A DNA stretch of 52,085 bases from Candidatus Methylacidiphilales bacterium (GTDB lineage: Bacteria > Verrucomicrobiota > Verrucomicrobiia > Methylacidiphilales > CAZTYG01). The notes below the pieces were generated by a model, which saw only the letters and a list, made by a program, of their open reading frames with translations, was not told the origin of the DNA and searched no databases. The DNA lies in assembly GCA_033875315.1 (NCBI GenBank), contig JANRJG010000001.1, positions 1 to 52,085 on the forward strand, given 5' to 3'. Shown here one piece after another: positions 34,505 through 42,844 of the stretch; the first letter of the stretch is position 1; each line of letters begins with the position of its first letter. A program made the translations under genes and the position numbers.

Positions 34505-35974
34505 ATGTCTTCATCCAAACCCAGCCTGAAACAGATCGCCAAGCGCTACGCCGGCAATCTGTCCTATTTCAAGGAGAACCACTACTTTCGCACCCTGCGC
34601 AAGCATCTCTTCCTGTACAGCACCCTGGCCGCCCTGTTGCTCGTGCTCGCGGCCACCATCATCACCACTTGGGAATCCTCCGTCTCCGGAAAATACCTCT
34701 TATCCCGCATCTACAATCCGGGCCCGGTTTCGCAAGCCCACGCCGATCTGGCCAACGACTGTGCCGCCTGCCACGGTCGGCCCAATTCCATCTTCCAGGT
34801 ATCGGTCGAAAATTCGCCCGTCGACACCGCCTGCATGAAGTGCCACCAGCAGCACGACTTCCACGCCAGCCAGTCGCCCCGCACCCACTCCTGCACCGCC
34901 TGCCACCACGAACACCTCACCGCCGGGCCGATGAAACCCGTGGCCGACGCCAATTGCGCTTCCTGCCACGGCAACACCCAAACCATGAGGGCAGCCGAAA
35001 CGACAGCCCGATCCCTGCCACCCTCGGCCCTTGATCTGACCCCGCGCGACGGACACACCCATTTCCAACCGGGCCGTTCGGCCACCCCGCCCGCCGTTTT
35101 CACCTCTTTTGAAAAAGGCCACCCCGAGTGGCAGATCCACCGGGAAAAACTCAAAGACCCGAATTCCCTGGCCTTCAACCACGCCCTGCACCTCAAGGGC
35201 GACGGCATCCCCCTCGTCGGGGGAAAGAAGCTGGATTGCAACTACTGCCACCAACCCGACCCCAGCGGATCCTACCTCCAACCGATGGTCTTCGAGAAAA
35301 ACTGCCAAGCCTGCCACTCCCTCCAATTCGACCCCCGCAATCCCGACCTCGCCATCCCCCATGGCAGTGTCGAGGCCGTGCAGGCCTACCTGGCCAGTCT
35401 ACCGCTCCAATATGCCAAGAAAGGCCGCGCCCGGGGCATTTCCGGCGAGGCCGAACTCCGGGCCTACGTCATGGCCCAGATCGAAGCCCTACGACAGGAT
35501 GTGCGTTCCGGTGATGACCTGACCAAGAAAGTTTTCTTCAGCGATGCCGACAAAGGTCCGACCGGTGCGATCAAGGGTATGCCCGAGGAGGGCCGGGCCC
35601 GCTTTGCCGGTTGTGCCTACTGCCACCAGGTTGGCGGCCAGGCCACCAATACGCCGGTTGTCAAAGCCCCAACCACCCCGGATCGCTGGCTGGGACGTGC
35701 CTTTTTCAATCACGCCAAACACCAGCATGTGAGCTGCAGCGAGTGCCATCAGGCCGAAGCCAGCCATCTGACGAGCGACATCCTCATGCCCACGATGGTC
35801 AGTTGCCAGAAGTGCCACAGCGCCCAGGGGGGTATTGTCGCCAGTTGTGAGACCTGCCACAGCTACCATCCCCACCCCACCGCGCCGGCCGCCCATGCCC
35901 ATTTCCAAAAAACCGCATCATCCGCAGCTCCGAAGACGCTCAAATCCCTCATGACGGCGACCGAAGTCCGCTGA
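34505..35974 (+). CDS. Membrane-anchored decahaem cytochrome c
   Basis: A 489-residue protein with a 40-residue N-terminal cytoplasmic stretch, one transmembrane helix (about 38-58, LFLYSTLAALLLVLAATII) and a periplasmic part with ten CXXCH haem sites: CAACH, CMKCH, CTACH, CASCH, CNYCH, CQACH, CAYCH, CSECH, CQKCH and CETCH. Extra His residues such as FNHALHLKG and FNHAKHQH supply distal ligands, as in cytochrome c7/c3-type and Qrc/Hmc-type proteins. It lies 71 bases after the membrane protein. It would carry electrons to or from the periplasm. Confidence 0.92.
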   Translation: MSSSKPSLKQIAKRYAGNLSYFKENHYFRTLRKHLFLYSTLAALLLVLAATIITTWESSVSGKYLLSRIYNPGPVSQAHADLANDCAACHGRPNSIFQVSVENSPVDTACMKCHQQHDFHASQSPRTHSCTACHHEHLTAGPMKPVADANCASCHGNTQTMRAAETTARSLPPSALDLTPRDGHTHFQPGRSATPPAVFTSFEKGHPEWQIHREKLKDPNSLAFNHALHLKGDGIPLVGGKKLDCNYCHQPDPSGSYLQPMVFEKNCQACHSLQFDPRNPDLAIPHGSVEAVQAYLASLPLQYAKKGRARGISGEAELRAYVMAQIEALRQDVRSGDDLTKKVFFSDADKGPTGAIKGMPEEGRARFAGCAYCHQVGGQATNTPVVKAPTTPDRWLGRAFFNHAKHQHVSCSECHQAEASHLTSDILMPTMVSCQKCHSAQGGIVASCETCHSYHPHPTAPAAHAHFQKTASSAAPKTLKSLMTATEVR

Positions 35975-35991
35975 TGCGGCCATTACCGCAC

Positions 35992-37239
35992 CTAGGGTAC
36001 AGAGTTGAAAATGCCGGAGAGATTCGAAAAACCCCCGACATTGCTCCGGCCATAATGTTTGCCGCTGCTGGAGGAGGAGTATTCCAAGCGGTCAAAGGCG
36101 ATCTGAACCGGGTTGGTCCCATCCCACTGCACAAAAAGATAGGGAGCATAGGCCGGGCGGAGGCTGTAAGTGGAATTGCCCACCGCGTAGAAGACCTGGG
36201 TTAGGTTGCCGCCCTGGCTCGAGATGCCGTCAAAAGTGTAACTATAATTCCCACCCGTACCGGCGGCGTTGATGGTCATCTGCACCTGTTGGGTGCCGAA
36301 GAGCCCGGGGAAGGTGAAGGTTTTATTGGCGACCGAAGCCGGTATGAAGGGGTTGCGGGCCAAGCTGTAATCCACCCGGGAATACTGGAAAAAAGCCCTC
36401 GCACCCGAGGCTTGGCCGGTCACATCGACATCTCCCGTGGGGGCAACACCGTGGAAATAGACATCATTGACGAACCGCGTCCAACTCACCAGATCGGTGC
36501 TGTTGGACCCGAAGTATGAGGAATAGGGCTGCCGGTCGTAGCCCAGGGTGGTGGCCGTGCCGTTCCGGGTCAGCGAGGGACGCCCCCCCACGACCTTGGG
36601 AAGTCCGTTGGGCTGGAGGTTGAAGCTGGAATAAGACGGGCCGTAAATGTTGACCGAAGCAATCGTCACCGGGGTCAGCGGGACGGAAGTGGCGTTCGTC
36701 GTCACGGCATTCAGGGCATCGCAGACAGCGGCCCCCGAGGTGACACGGCCAAAGATGGTGTAACTGCCATCGAGGCCCGTCGGTGCAGCCGTGGCGTTTC
36801 CCGTGGTGATGTAAAACTGGGAACCGTTGGAATACGCGCCGCCGGAATTGGCCATGGCCACGGTGTAGGGTGTGGCATGGCTGAGACTGGGATCAATCTC
36901 GTTGGCAAAGGAATAGCCGGGCCCGTCGGTGCCCTGGCCATTGCGGGAACCGGTTTGCGAGACAAAGTTGGCCACGACGCGATGGAAGGTCAGTCCTTGG
37001 TAAAAAGGATCGTTGCGCAGGCGGCCGGTGGCCGGATCAATCCAGGCGTTGCGACCGGTGGCCAATCCGATGAAATTGGCCACGGCCACCGGAGCCTTGA
37101 CGGGCTCCAAGGTGATGGTGAAGTTCCCAACCACCCCGCCCGTGAGCTGGACGTCGGCAAAAATCTGGGATTGCGCGCCTGCCGGAGCAGCCAGAACCGC
37201 CGCGACGCATGCCATGAACATGATCCCTTGTCGGAACAT
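35992..37239 (-). CDS. Secreted cyclophilin-type peptidyl-prolyl isomerase with extra C-terminal domain
   Basis: A 415-residue exported protein. The signal peptide (FMACVAAVLAAPAGAQS) precedes a cyclophilin domain (about residues 28-200) with FHRVVANFVSQTG, NEIDPSLSH, MANSGGAYSNGSQFYI and YTIFGRV. The core sites FHR and GSQFYI are kept. Residues about 205-415 form a second, beta-rich Ser/Tyr/Gly-rich region repeating VDVTGQASGARAFFQYSRVDY-like style, which I associate with verrucomicrobial secreted proteins. It converges on the decahaem gene with 17 bases between stops. Confidence 0.88.
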   Translation of the reverse strand: MFRQGIMFMACVAAVLAAPAGAQSQIFADVQLTGGVVGNFTITLEPVKAPVAVANFIGLATGRNAWIDPATGRLRNDPFYQGLTFHRVVANFVSQTGSRNGQGTDGPGYSFANEIDPSLSHATPYTVAMANSGGAYSNGSQFYITTGNATAAPTGLDGSYTIFGRVTSGAAVCDALNAVTTNATSVPLTPVTIASVNIYGPSYSSFNLQPNGLPKVVGGRPSLTRNGTATTLGYDRQPYSSYFGSNSTDLVSWTRFVNDVYFHGVAPTGDVDVTGQASGARAFFQYSRVDYSLARNPFIPASVANKTFTFPGLFGTQQVQMTINAAGTGGNYSYTFDGISSQGGNLTQVFYAVGNSTYSLRPAYAPYLFVQWDGTNPVQIAFDRLEYSSSSSGKHYGRSNVGGFSNLSGIFNSVP

Positions 37240-37299
37240 ACTCTGGTTCAGCGGTTCGTTCGGAATGGATGATCCGGACCCCCTAAAGAGGAGGAATCT

Positions 37300-37827
37300 T
37301 CAGACAATCGGGGACGGGGTATTGCGGGCCGGCTTTTCCAGCCGGTTGAAGAGATTGCCAAAGTCGGCCGGGGGCGCGGTCTTTTCTGTCGTGCGTGAAT
37401 TGCCGACAAAGGTGGCCCCATCGCTCAGGCTGAAACGCGGCGACACCACATCGCCGTAAAGCTGGGCCTTGGCCGCCACCTCCACTTTGTCCTTGGCATC
37501 GATGTTGCCCTGCATCTTGCCACGGATGACCACGGTGGACTGGGCCTGGATATCCGCCTTGACCACCGCGCTCTCGCCGATGATCAGCGGTCCGTCGGCA
37601 ATGATCTCGCCTTCAAAGCGTCCGTTGATCTCCATGCTCGATGAAAAACACAGAGTGCCCTTGAACTCGACATCCTCGGAAATGTGGGCGTTGGTGGACT
37701 TGGTGCTGCGGGTGGGTTCCATGGCTTCTTTGACTCCTTTGAGTGGGGGAAAGGTGAGTTTGTCTTCGGCTGCCAATTCGGCGCCTTTCTTGAACACGTC
37801 CGTGAACATGAGCGGATTCAAACGCAT
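37300..37827 (-). CDS. Bactofilin family cytoskeletal protein
   Basis: A 175-residue polymer-forming protein. The beta-helix core (about residues 45-140) shows the repeating hydrophobic pattern GRFEGEIIADGPLIIGESA, then VKADIQAQSTVVIRGKMQGNI and KVEVAAKAQLYGDV. The flanking N- and C-terminal tails are disordered and charged, as in BacA-type bactofilins that scaffold cell-shape or polar proteins. ATG 37809 is an alternative start, adding doubt to the first six residues. It shares strand with the upstream-facing cyclophilin gene but stands 60 bases away. Confidence 0.92.
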   Translation of the reverse strand: MRLNPLMFTDVFKKGAELAAEDKLTFPPLKGVKEAMEPTRSTKSTNAHISEDVEFKGTLCFSSSMEINGRFEGEIIADGPLIIGESAVVKADIQAQSTVVIRGKMQGNIDAKDKVEVAAKAQLYGDVVSPRFSLSDGATFVGNSRTTEKTAPPADFGNLFNRLEKPARNTPSPIV

Positions 37828-37919
37828 TTACCGGGGGAGTCGAGCGGATTCGCATGGGGATTGCGGGCAAATATCCGGGTTGACCCCCCCCTGCCCGCGA
37901 GTCCATGCTTCCTGCCGCC

Positions 37920-38240
37920 ATGGTCCACCACCTCATGCTCTTCAAACTCAAGTCCGACGTCACCCCTGCTCAGACCGAAAACATCATGGTCGAAACTCGC
38001 ATCCGCCTCCTGAAAATCGCCGAGGTCATGAACCTCCGCTGCGGCAAGAAGATCGACGTCAAAAAGAACCCCCATGACGTCTTTGTTTCGATGGATTTCG
38101 AAAACATGTCCAAGTTGAACACCGCCCGGGCAAGCGCCCTCTGGGTGCAGTATGAAAAACAGGTCATCGAACCCAATGTCACCACCCTGACCGAATTCGA
38201 CTACGAAATGGATCCCGGCAAAGACGTGGCCTATTCCTGA
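37920..38240 (+). CDS. Dabb-domain (stress-responsive alpha/beta barrel) protein
   Basis: A 106-residue ferredoxin-like barrel protein of the Dabb family, opening with MVHHLMLFKLKSDVTPAQ, the family's typical start. MDFENMSKLNTARA and a short Pro-containing C-terminus complete one domain. ATG 37920 was chosen because it starts exactly at the family N-terminus; an ATG at 37905 adds five residues. Function in bacteria is usually unknown; homologues are small dimeric proteins. It stands alone between divergent bactofilin and convergent aminotransferase genes. Confidence 0.85.
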   Translation: MVHHLMLFKLKSDVTPAQTENIMVETRIRLLKIAEVMNLRCGKKIDVKKNPHDVFVSMDFENMSKLNTARASALWVQYEKQVIEPNVTTLTEFDYEMDPGKDVAYS

Positions 38241-38302
38241 ACGGAAAACGGACCGGACACACTTTCCCGGACTTGCCGGCCCGGAATGAGGGTTGACTGA
38301 AT

Positions 38303-39601
38303 TTATCCGGCTACGCGCAGACTGCGTCCCAAGCATTGGCCCGCCCAAGCCACCTGCTCCGGCGTCATCACCAACGGCGGCGAGAGACTGAGGACATTTC
38401 CCAGCGGACCGCCACCGAGCACAATCAACCCTTCGGCAAGGCAGGACTCCATCAGCTTGCCCGCCGCAACTTTCCGCTTCAATTCCACCCCCCAAAGCAA
38501 TCCCCGTCCGCGGATTTCCCGCACCTTGGCCGAAGCCATCAATGGGGCCAGGGCCTCACACCACCGCGCCTCGGCCAGACGGGCCTCGTTATCCCGCCCC
38601 GGTTGTTCCCAGAAAGCCAGTGATTCCAACACCGCCCGCATCCCCAGGGGCGAACCCAGAAAAGTGCTGGTGTGCAGGGCTTCTCCAGTCGAAACCGGCC
38701 AGGCATCCATCACCGACGCCCGGCCCACACAAGCAGAAACCGGCAGACATCCCGTCAGAGCCTTTCCCAGACAAATCAAGTCCGGATAAACCTTTTCATA
38801 TTCGCAGGCAAAGAATCGCCCGGTGCGAAAGAAGCCCGTGTATATCTCGTCGTAAATCAACAGAATCCCCGCCGCGTCGGCGATGCGGCGCAGTTCGGGC
38901 AAAAAGCCCTTCGGCGGGATGATCTCGCCCCCCCGCCCCTGGATCGGTTCCACCAAGATCGCACCAATATCCCGTCGTCGGGACAGGGCCTCGACGGCGT
39001 GGATGGCGTCGGGCATTTCCGCCGCTTTGGCGGGGAACGGTGCCCATTCCGCCAAATCAGCCAGTTGCTGGCGGAAGGGCGACTGGAATGCCTCCAAGCC
39101 GGTCACCGCCAGTGATCCGAACCCCAACCCATGGTAACCCGAGCGGAAGGCAATGACCCGTGGACGCCCGGTCACCAACGCAGCTGTCTTCAGCGCGGCC
39201 TCCACCGCCTCAAACCCCGAGTTTCCCAAAAGAACCTTCCCCGAACCCAGCCCCCAACGCTCGAAGGTCACCCGGCTCAACCCCTCGCAAACCCTCACCT
39301 TGAGCTCGGTCGGATGGACATCGCCCATCCCGTGGTTCAGCTGGGCTGCCTGCCCGCCCAGAGCGGCCGCCAGCTCCGTGCGTCCATAGCCCGCCGTGGC
39401 CACGCCGAAGCCACTGGTCACGTCAAGGAATCGATTGCCGTCCACATCCCAGACATTCGCCCCCTCGGCCCGTTCCCAAAAAACCGGGAACTTCGGTGAA
39501 AGAAAAGTCACATTGGGCGACTCATGCGCGCGCAAGCGCCGCGCCAGATCCAGCGAACGCGGTCCGGGAATTCCACTCAGGATCTCAGGCAGCATGAACA
39601 A
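38303..39601 (-). CDS. Class III aminotransferase (PLP dependent)
   Basis: A 432-residue fold-type I aminotransferase of the ornithine/GABA/adenosylmethionine family. GNSGFEAVEAALKTA is the PLP-phosphate and entry segment, AFRSGYHGLGFGSL the cofactor-stacking region, YDEIYTGFFRTG carries the Asp that binds the PLP nitrogen, and CLGKALTG holds the Schiff-base Lys. The substrate cannot be read from sequence and no pathway neighbours help, though it is close to an MscS channel gene. ATG 39595 is an equally good start. Confidence 0.9.
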   Translation of the reverse strand: MFMLPEILSGIPGPRSLDLARRLRAHESPNVTFLSPKFPVFWERAEGANVWDVDGNRFLDVTSGFGVATAGYGRTELAAALGGQAAQLNHGMGDVHPTELKVRVCEGLSRVTFERWGLGSGKVLLGNSGFEAVEAALKTAALVTGRPRVIAFRSGYHGLGFGSLAVTGLEAFQSPFRQQLADLAEWAPFPAKAAEMPDAIHAVEALSRRRDIGAILVEPIQGRGGEIIPPKGFLPELRRIADAAGILLIYDEIYTGFFRTGRFFACEYEKVYPDLICLGKALTGCLPVSACVGRASVMDAWPVSTGEALHTSTFLGSPLGMRAVLESLAFWEQPGRDNEARLAEARWCEALAPLMASAKVREIRGRGLLWGVELKRKVAAGKLMESCLAEGLIVLGGGPLGNVLSLSPPLVMTPEQVAWAGQCLGRSLRVAG

Positions 39602-39626
39602 CCCCCAGCCGAATGCGGGCGCGGAT

Positions 39627-40502
39627 TCACAAGGACAAGGGCTCCCGACCCGGGTTTCCAGTCTTGAGGTGAACCACCCGCTGCGGGAAAGGCAGGGCGA
39701 CTCCGGCCCGGTTCAACGCCGCAAAAACCGCCCGGTTGACCGCATAACGTGTATTGAAATAATTCCGGCTAGGCACCCAGTAGCGATAACCAATCACCAC
39801 GGCCGAGTCGCCGAAGTTGTCGATGCCAACCTGCGGCACGGGTTCACGAACGACTTCGGGCACGGACCATACCGCCGCCCGCACCGCTTCAACCGCGCGG
39901 TCCATATCGGCGGCGTAATCCACCCCTACCACCGATTCCACCACCCGGTTGCCCTTCGAATTCGTCTGGACCTCGCCCACGATTTGCTTGTTGGGGATGG
40001 TGATGATTTCGCCGTCCTCGGTATGCAGGCGGGTGAACCCCAGCTTGACCTCCTCGACCACCCCGGAATACTCGCCCACCCGGATCAGGTCGCCCAAGGT
40101 GAACGGGCGGGTCAGGATGATGATCAGCCCGGCGCCATAATTGGAAATGGGTCCCTGCAGGGCCAGGCTGATGCCGAGGGTGCCGGCGCCCACGATGGCC
40201 ACCAAAGGCGTGACCGAGATGCCGACCAGGTCGAGCGCCGCCAGCACGATGAACGCAATGAGCGCGAACCTCACTCCGCTGCCGATGAACCGCGCCAGCA
40301 ATACATCCAAATTCTTTTTCTCACAGAAGCGGGTGACGAAGTTCCCAACCTTGCCCGCCGCCCACCATCCCAGGGCCAGAACCACCGCGGCTCCGAGGAT
40401 CTGGAAAAAATACTTCACGACAAAATCCATCACCTTGGCGAGGACTTCCTGCCCGAGGGCAATTTTGGCGGCTTGGGCTTGGCTGACGGCTTCCGTGGAC
40501 AT
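39627..40502 (-). CDS. Small-conductance mechanosensitive channel (MscS family)
   Basis: A 291-residue MscS channel that opens under osmotic down-shock. Three transmembrane helices lie in residues 25-150. The pore-lining third helix is GTLGISLALQGPISNYGAGL, continuing into the conserved RPFTLGDLIRVGEYSGVVEEV beta domain and IITIPNKQIVG. The C-terminal domain is complete (VVHLKTGNPG). It is 25 bases upstream of the aminotransferase start on the same strand. Confidence 0.94.
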   Translation of the reverse strand: MSTEAVSQAQAAKIALGQEVLAKVMDFVVKYFFQILGAAVVLALGWWAAGKVGNFVTRFCEKKNLDVLLARFIGSGVRFALIAFIVLAALDLVGISVTPLVAIVGAGTLGISLALQGPISNYGAGLIIILTRPFTLGDLIRVGEYSGVVEEVKLGFTRLHTEDGEIITIPNKQIVGEVQTNSKGNRVVESVVGVDYAADMDRAVEAVRAAVWSVPEVVREPVPQVGIDNFGDSAVVIGYRYWVPSRNYFNTRYAVNRAVFAALNRAGVALPFPQRVVHLKTGNPGREPLSL

Positions 40503-40807
40503 GGTGGTAATCTAGAGAAGCGGCCGTTCTCGGCAATCCTGTTCCTTCCACTCTTGAGCCGTCATCATGGCCTTCAAAAACCGGATGAAGCGACTCCTCG
40601 ATCTGCCTGTGAATGGACCTCTGCTCCCCAGCCATGATGGGCAACCCAAAAGCTATGCGAAGACGTGACTGATAACTTGCTCCCCAGCATGATAGCTATG
40701 GCCATTCCTACCTGAACGAATTGCGGAGTCATTTCGACTTCTGATCCCGCCCGCCGGGATAGATTTCCAACCTTGCTAAAGTGTTGGGCTTGCGGGTTAA
40801 TGCTTCC
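40503..40807. other. Intergenic region with an imperfect direct repeat
   Basis: About 305 bases between divergent mscS and deoC, without a convincing gene. It holds an imperfect direct repeat, GCTCCCCAGCCATGAT at 40623-40638 and GCTCCCCAGCATGAT at 40679-40693, differing by one base. Its meaning is not clear. Promoters for both flanking genes must lie here, but no clear -35/-10 pair was recognised. Confidence 0.45.
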
Positions 40808-41470
40808 ATGGAAATCGCCACCCTCATCGACCACACCCTCCTCAAACCCGAGGCCACCCGCACCCAAATCGAGCAGCTTTGCACCGAAGCCCGCGAACAC
40901 GGGTTCTTTTCCGTCTGCATCAACCCCTACTGGATCAGCGACGCCAAGAAGCTCCTCAACGGCTCCGGCGTGAAGGTTTGCACCGTCATCGGTTTCCCCC
41001 TTGGCGCGGGACTCCCCCAGTCGAAAATGCACGCCACCCAGGACGCCATCAAGGCAGGAGCCGACGAAGTCGACGTGGTCCAAAACATCGGCGCCGCCAA
41101 GGAAGCCCACTGGAACTTCATCGAACATGAGATCCACGAAGTGGTCTCGGCCGCGCAGGGTAAAACCGTCAAGGTTATCCTGGAAACCTGCCTCCTGACC
41201 GACCACGAGATCGTCGAATGCTGCAAGGCCGCGCAGAAAGCCGGGGCCCATTTCGTCAAAACCTCCACCGGATTCAGCTCCGGCGGGGCCACCATCGAGG
41301 CCGTTGCCTTGATGCGGAAAACCGTGGGCCCCTCCATGGGAGTCAAAGCCTCCGGGGGTATCAAGGATCTGGCCGCCGCCGAGGCCATGGTGGTCGCCGG
41401 GGCCAACCGGCTCGGCACCTCGGCCGGGGTCGCCATCGTCAAAGGATCAGTGGGTGGAGCGGGCTATTGA
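40808..41470 (+). CDS. deoC: Deoxyribose-phosphate aldolase
   Basis: A 220-residue class I aldolase splitting 2-deoxyribose-5-phosphate into glyceraldehyde-3-phosphate and acetaldehyde. LIDHTLLKPEAT is the N-terminal signature, VCTVIGFPLGAG carries the substrate region, and VKTSTGFSSGGAT contains the Schiff-base Lys. KASGGIKD supplies the second Lys. ATG 40808 begins at the family N-terminus MEIATLIDHT. It may form a pair with the rlpA-like gene 113 bases downstream, though their functions differ. Confidence 0.96.
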   Translation: MEIATLIDHTLLKPEATRTQIEQLCTEAREHGFFSVCINPYWISDAKKLLNGSGVKVCTVIGFPLGAGLPQSKMHATQDAIKAGADEVDVVQNIGAAKEAHWNFIEHEIHEVVSAAQGKTVKVILETCLLTDHEIVECCKAAQKAGAHFVKTSTGFSSGGATIEAVALMRKTVGPSMGVKASGGIKDLAAAEAMVVAGANRLGTSAGVAIVKGSVGGAGY

Positions 41471-41583
41471 AGTCCGCCCCGTTTCCTGTCAGCAGACTTC
41501 TGGCATTCTGTCCCGCCTAAAAGGCTTCCAGCAGGGGTGTTCTCCCCATAGACGGCTTGGGTTCAACCCCCATGCTAGAGAAC

Positions 41584-41994
41584 ATGAATCCCTTCAAACC
41601 TTGGCTTTCTCTGTTGATCTTGATCTTCTCGGTTTCGCTCTGCCCCGCCGCGAGTGAGCCCCAATCGGAAAAAAGCAAAAGCACCCCCCATTCCCCGGCT
41701 TTTCCCAAAAAGCTTGAATGCAGGGCTTCGTGGTATGGAGGAAGGGCCCACGGCGGACCCACCGCATCGGGAGAAAAGTTCAACCAATACGCCCTGACAG
41801 CGGCCCACAAAACCCTGCCCTTCCATTCCCGGGTGCGCGTCACCAATCTCGCCAACGGGAAATCCGTCATTGTCCGCATCAATGACCGCGGCCCGTTCAT
41901 CAGGGGTCGCGAAATCGACATTTCCTACGCCGCCGCCAAAAAGATCGGCATGCTCAACCAGGGCGTGACCCGGGTAAAAATCGAGATGCTCTGA
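41584..41994 (+). CDS. RlpA-like double-psi beta-barrel protein
   Basis: A 136-residue exported protein with a signal peptide ([19 protein letters not shown]) and one RlpA-type double-psi beta-barrel domain: [50 protein letters not shown] and a C-terminal beta strand. The catalytic Asp of RlpA is present in NDRGP. RlpA cleaves glycan strands lacking stem peptides at the septum. It has no SPOR domain. ATG 41584 is preferred because it is nearest the signal peptide; ATG 41572 is also possible. Confidence 0.88.
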   Translation: MNPFKPWLSLLILIFSVSLCPAASEPQSEKSKSTPHSPAFPKKLECRASWYGGRAHGGPTASGEKFNQYALTAAHKTLPFHSRVRVTNLANGKSVIVRINDRGPFIRGREIDISYAAAKKIGMLNQGVTRVKIEML

Positions 41995-42003
41995 CCCTCC
42001 TCC

Positions 42004-42032
42004 TGCAGCGGCGGTCTGTGACCGCCGCTGCA
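42004..42032. repeat. Perfect 13-bp palindromic hairpin
   Basis: TGCAGCGGCGGTC (42004-42016), loop TGT, then the exact reverse complement (42020-42032), followed by seven A. It lies between converging rlpA and trpC. The A tract is on the wrong side for a simple terminator of rlpA, and on the minus strand the T tract comes before the stem rather than after it. So it may be a bidirectional stop or a genome-wide palindromic repeat unit. Nothing else in the window matches it. Confidence 0.7.
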
Positions 42033-42043
42033 AAAAAATCCAC

Positions 42044-42844
42044 TCAGGGCCGGTGCAGGCCTTCGCCGAAAAGCTCTTCCACGGTCTGCTTCACGTTGGC
42101 CGAGCGCATGAGGGTCTCGCCGATGAGGAAACAATCGATCCCCTGCCCGCGGCAATAGTCGACATCGGCCGGGGTCTTGATTCCGCTTTCGGTGATGCCC
42201 AGGACATCGGCCGGAATTTCCGGGGCCAGATCCTCGGTGGCGGCGAGGTTGACCTCGAACGTTTTCAAATTCCGGTTGTTGATTCCGATGATGTCGGCCC
42301 CGAGATCGACCGCTCGGTCCATTTCGGCCAGATTGTGTACTTCAACCAGGACATCGAGTTGAAGGTCGTGGGCGGTGTGGTACAGGCGGGCCAGTTGGTC
42401 ATCCTCCAAGGCGGCGACAATCAACAAGACCGCATCGGCCCCTGCGATGACCGATTCATAAATCTGGGGCACGGTCAGCATGAAATCCTTGCGCAGGAGC
42501 GGCACGTCCACTTGGTCGCGGATGTCCTGGAGGTAGCCGAGGTTTCCCTGGAAATACTTCTCGTCCGTGAGCACGGACAGCGCATGGGCTCCGGCATGGA
42601 TGTATTCGCGGGCCTGTTGGACCGGATTGAAGTCATCCGTGATCACCCCGACCGAGGGCGACGCTTTTTTGATCTCGGCGATGAGCGTGGCCGCGCCCGG
42701 CTGGAAAAGCACGCGTCGGAAGCCGCGGAAATCATTCCGCTTGAGCGCGGCTTTGCGCAGCTCCGCGGCCAGGGGTTCCAGACGGGCTGCCTCGTCGCGC
42801 TTGGTGGCGAGGATCTCGGCCAGCTTGTTGTGGAAGGTGCTCAA
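42044..42844 (-). CDS. trpC: Indole-3-glycerol phosphate synthase
   Basis: A 266-residue TIM-barrel enzyme closing the indole ring in tryptophan synthesis. LIAEIKKASPSVG, RKDFMLTVPQIYESVIAGADAVLLI, LVEVHNLAEMDRA, GINNRNLKTFEVN and ITESGIKTPADV give the catalytic Lys/Glu set. It is mono-functional (no TrpF domain). The ATG overlaps the prfB stop by four bases, so a release-factor gene and trpC are co-transcribed. trpF and trpB lie 8 kb away on the same strand. Confidence 0.96.
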   Translation of the reverse strand: MSTFHNKLAEILATKRDEAARLEPLAAELRKAALKRNDFRGFRRVLFQPGAATLIAEIKKASPSVGVITDDFNPVQQAREYIHAGAHALSVLTDEKYFQGNLGYLQDIRDQVDVPLLRKDFMLTVPQIYESVIAGADAVLLIVAALEDDQLARLYHTAHDLQLDVLVEVHNLAEMDRAVDLGADIIGINNRNLKTFEVNLAATEDLAPEIPADVLGITESGIKTPADVDYCRGQGIDCFLIGETLMRSANVKQTVEELFGEGLHRP

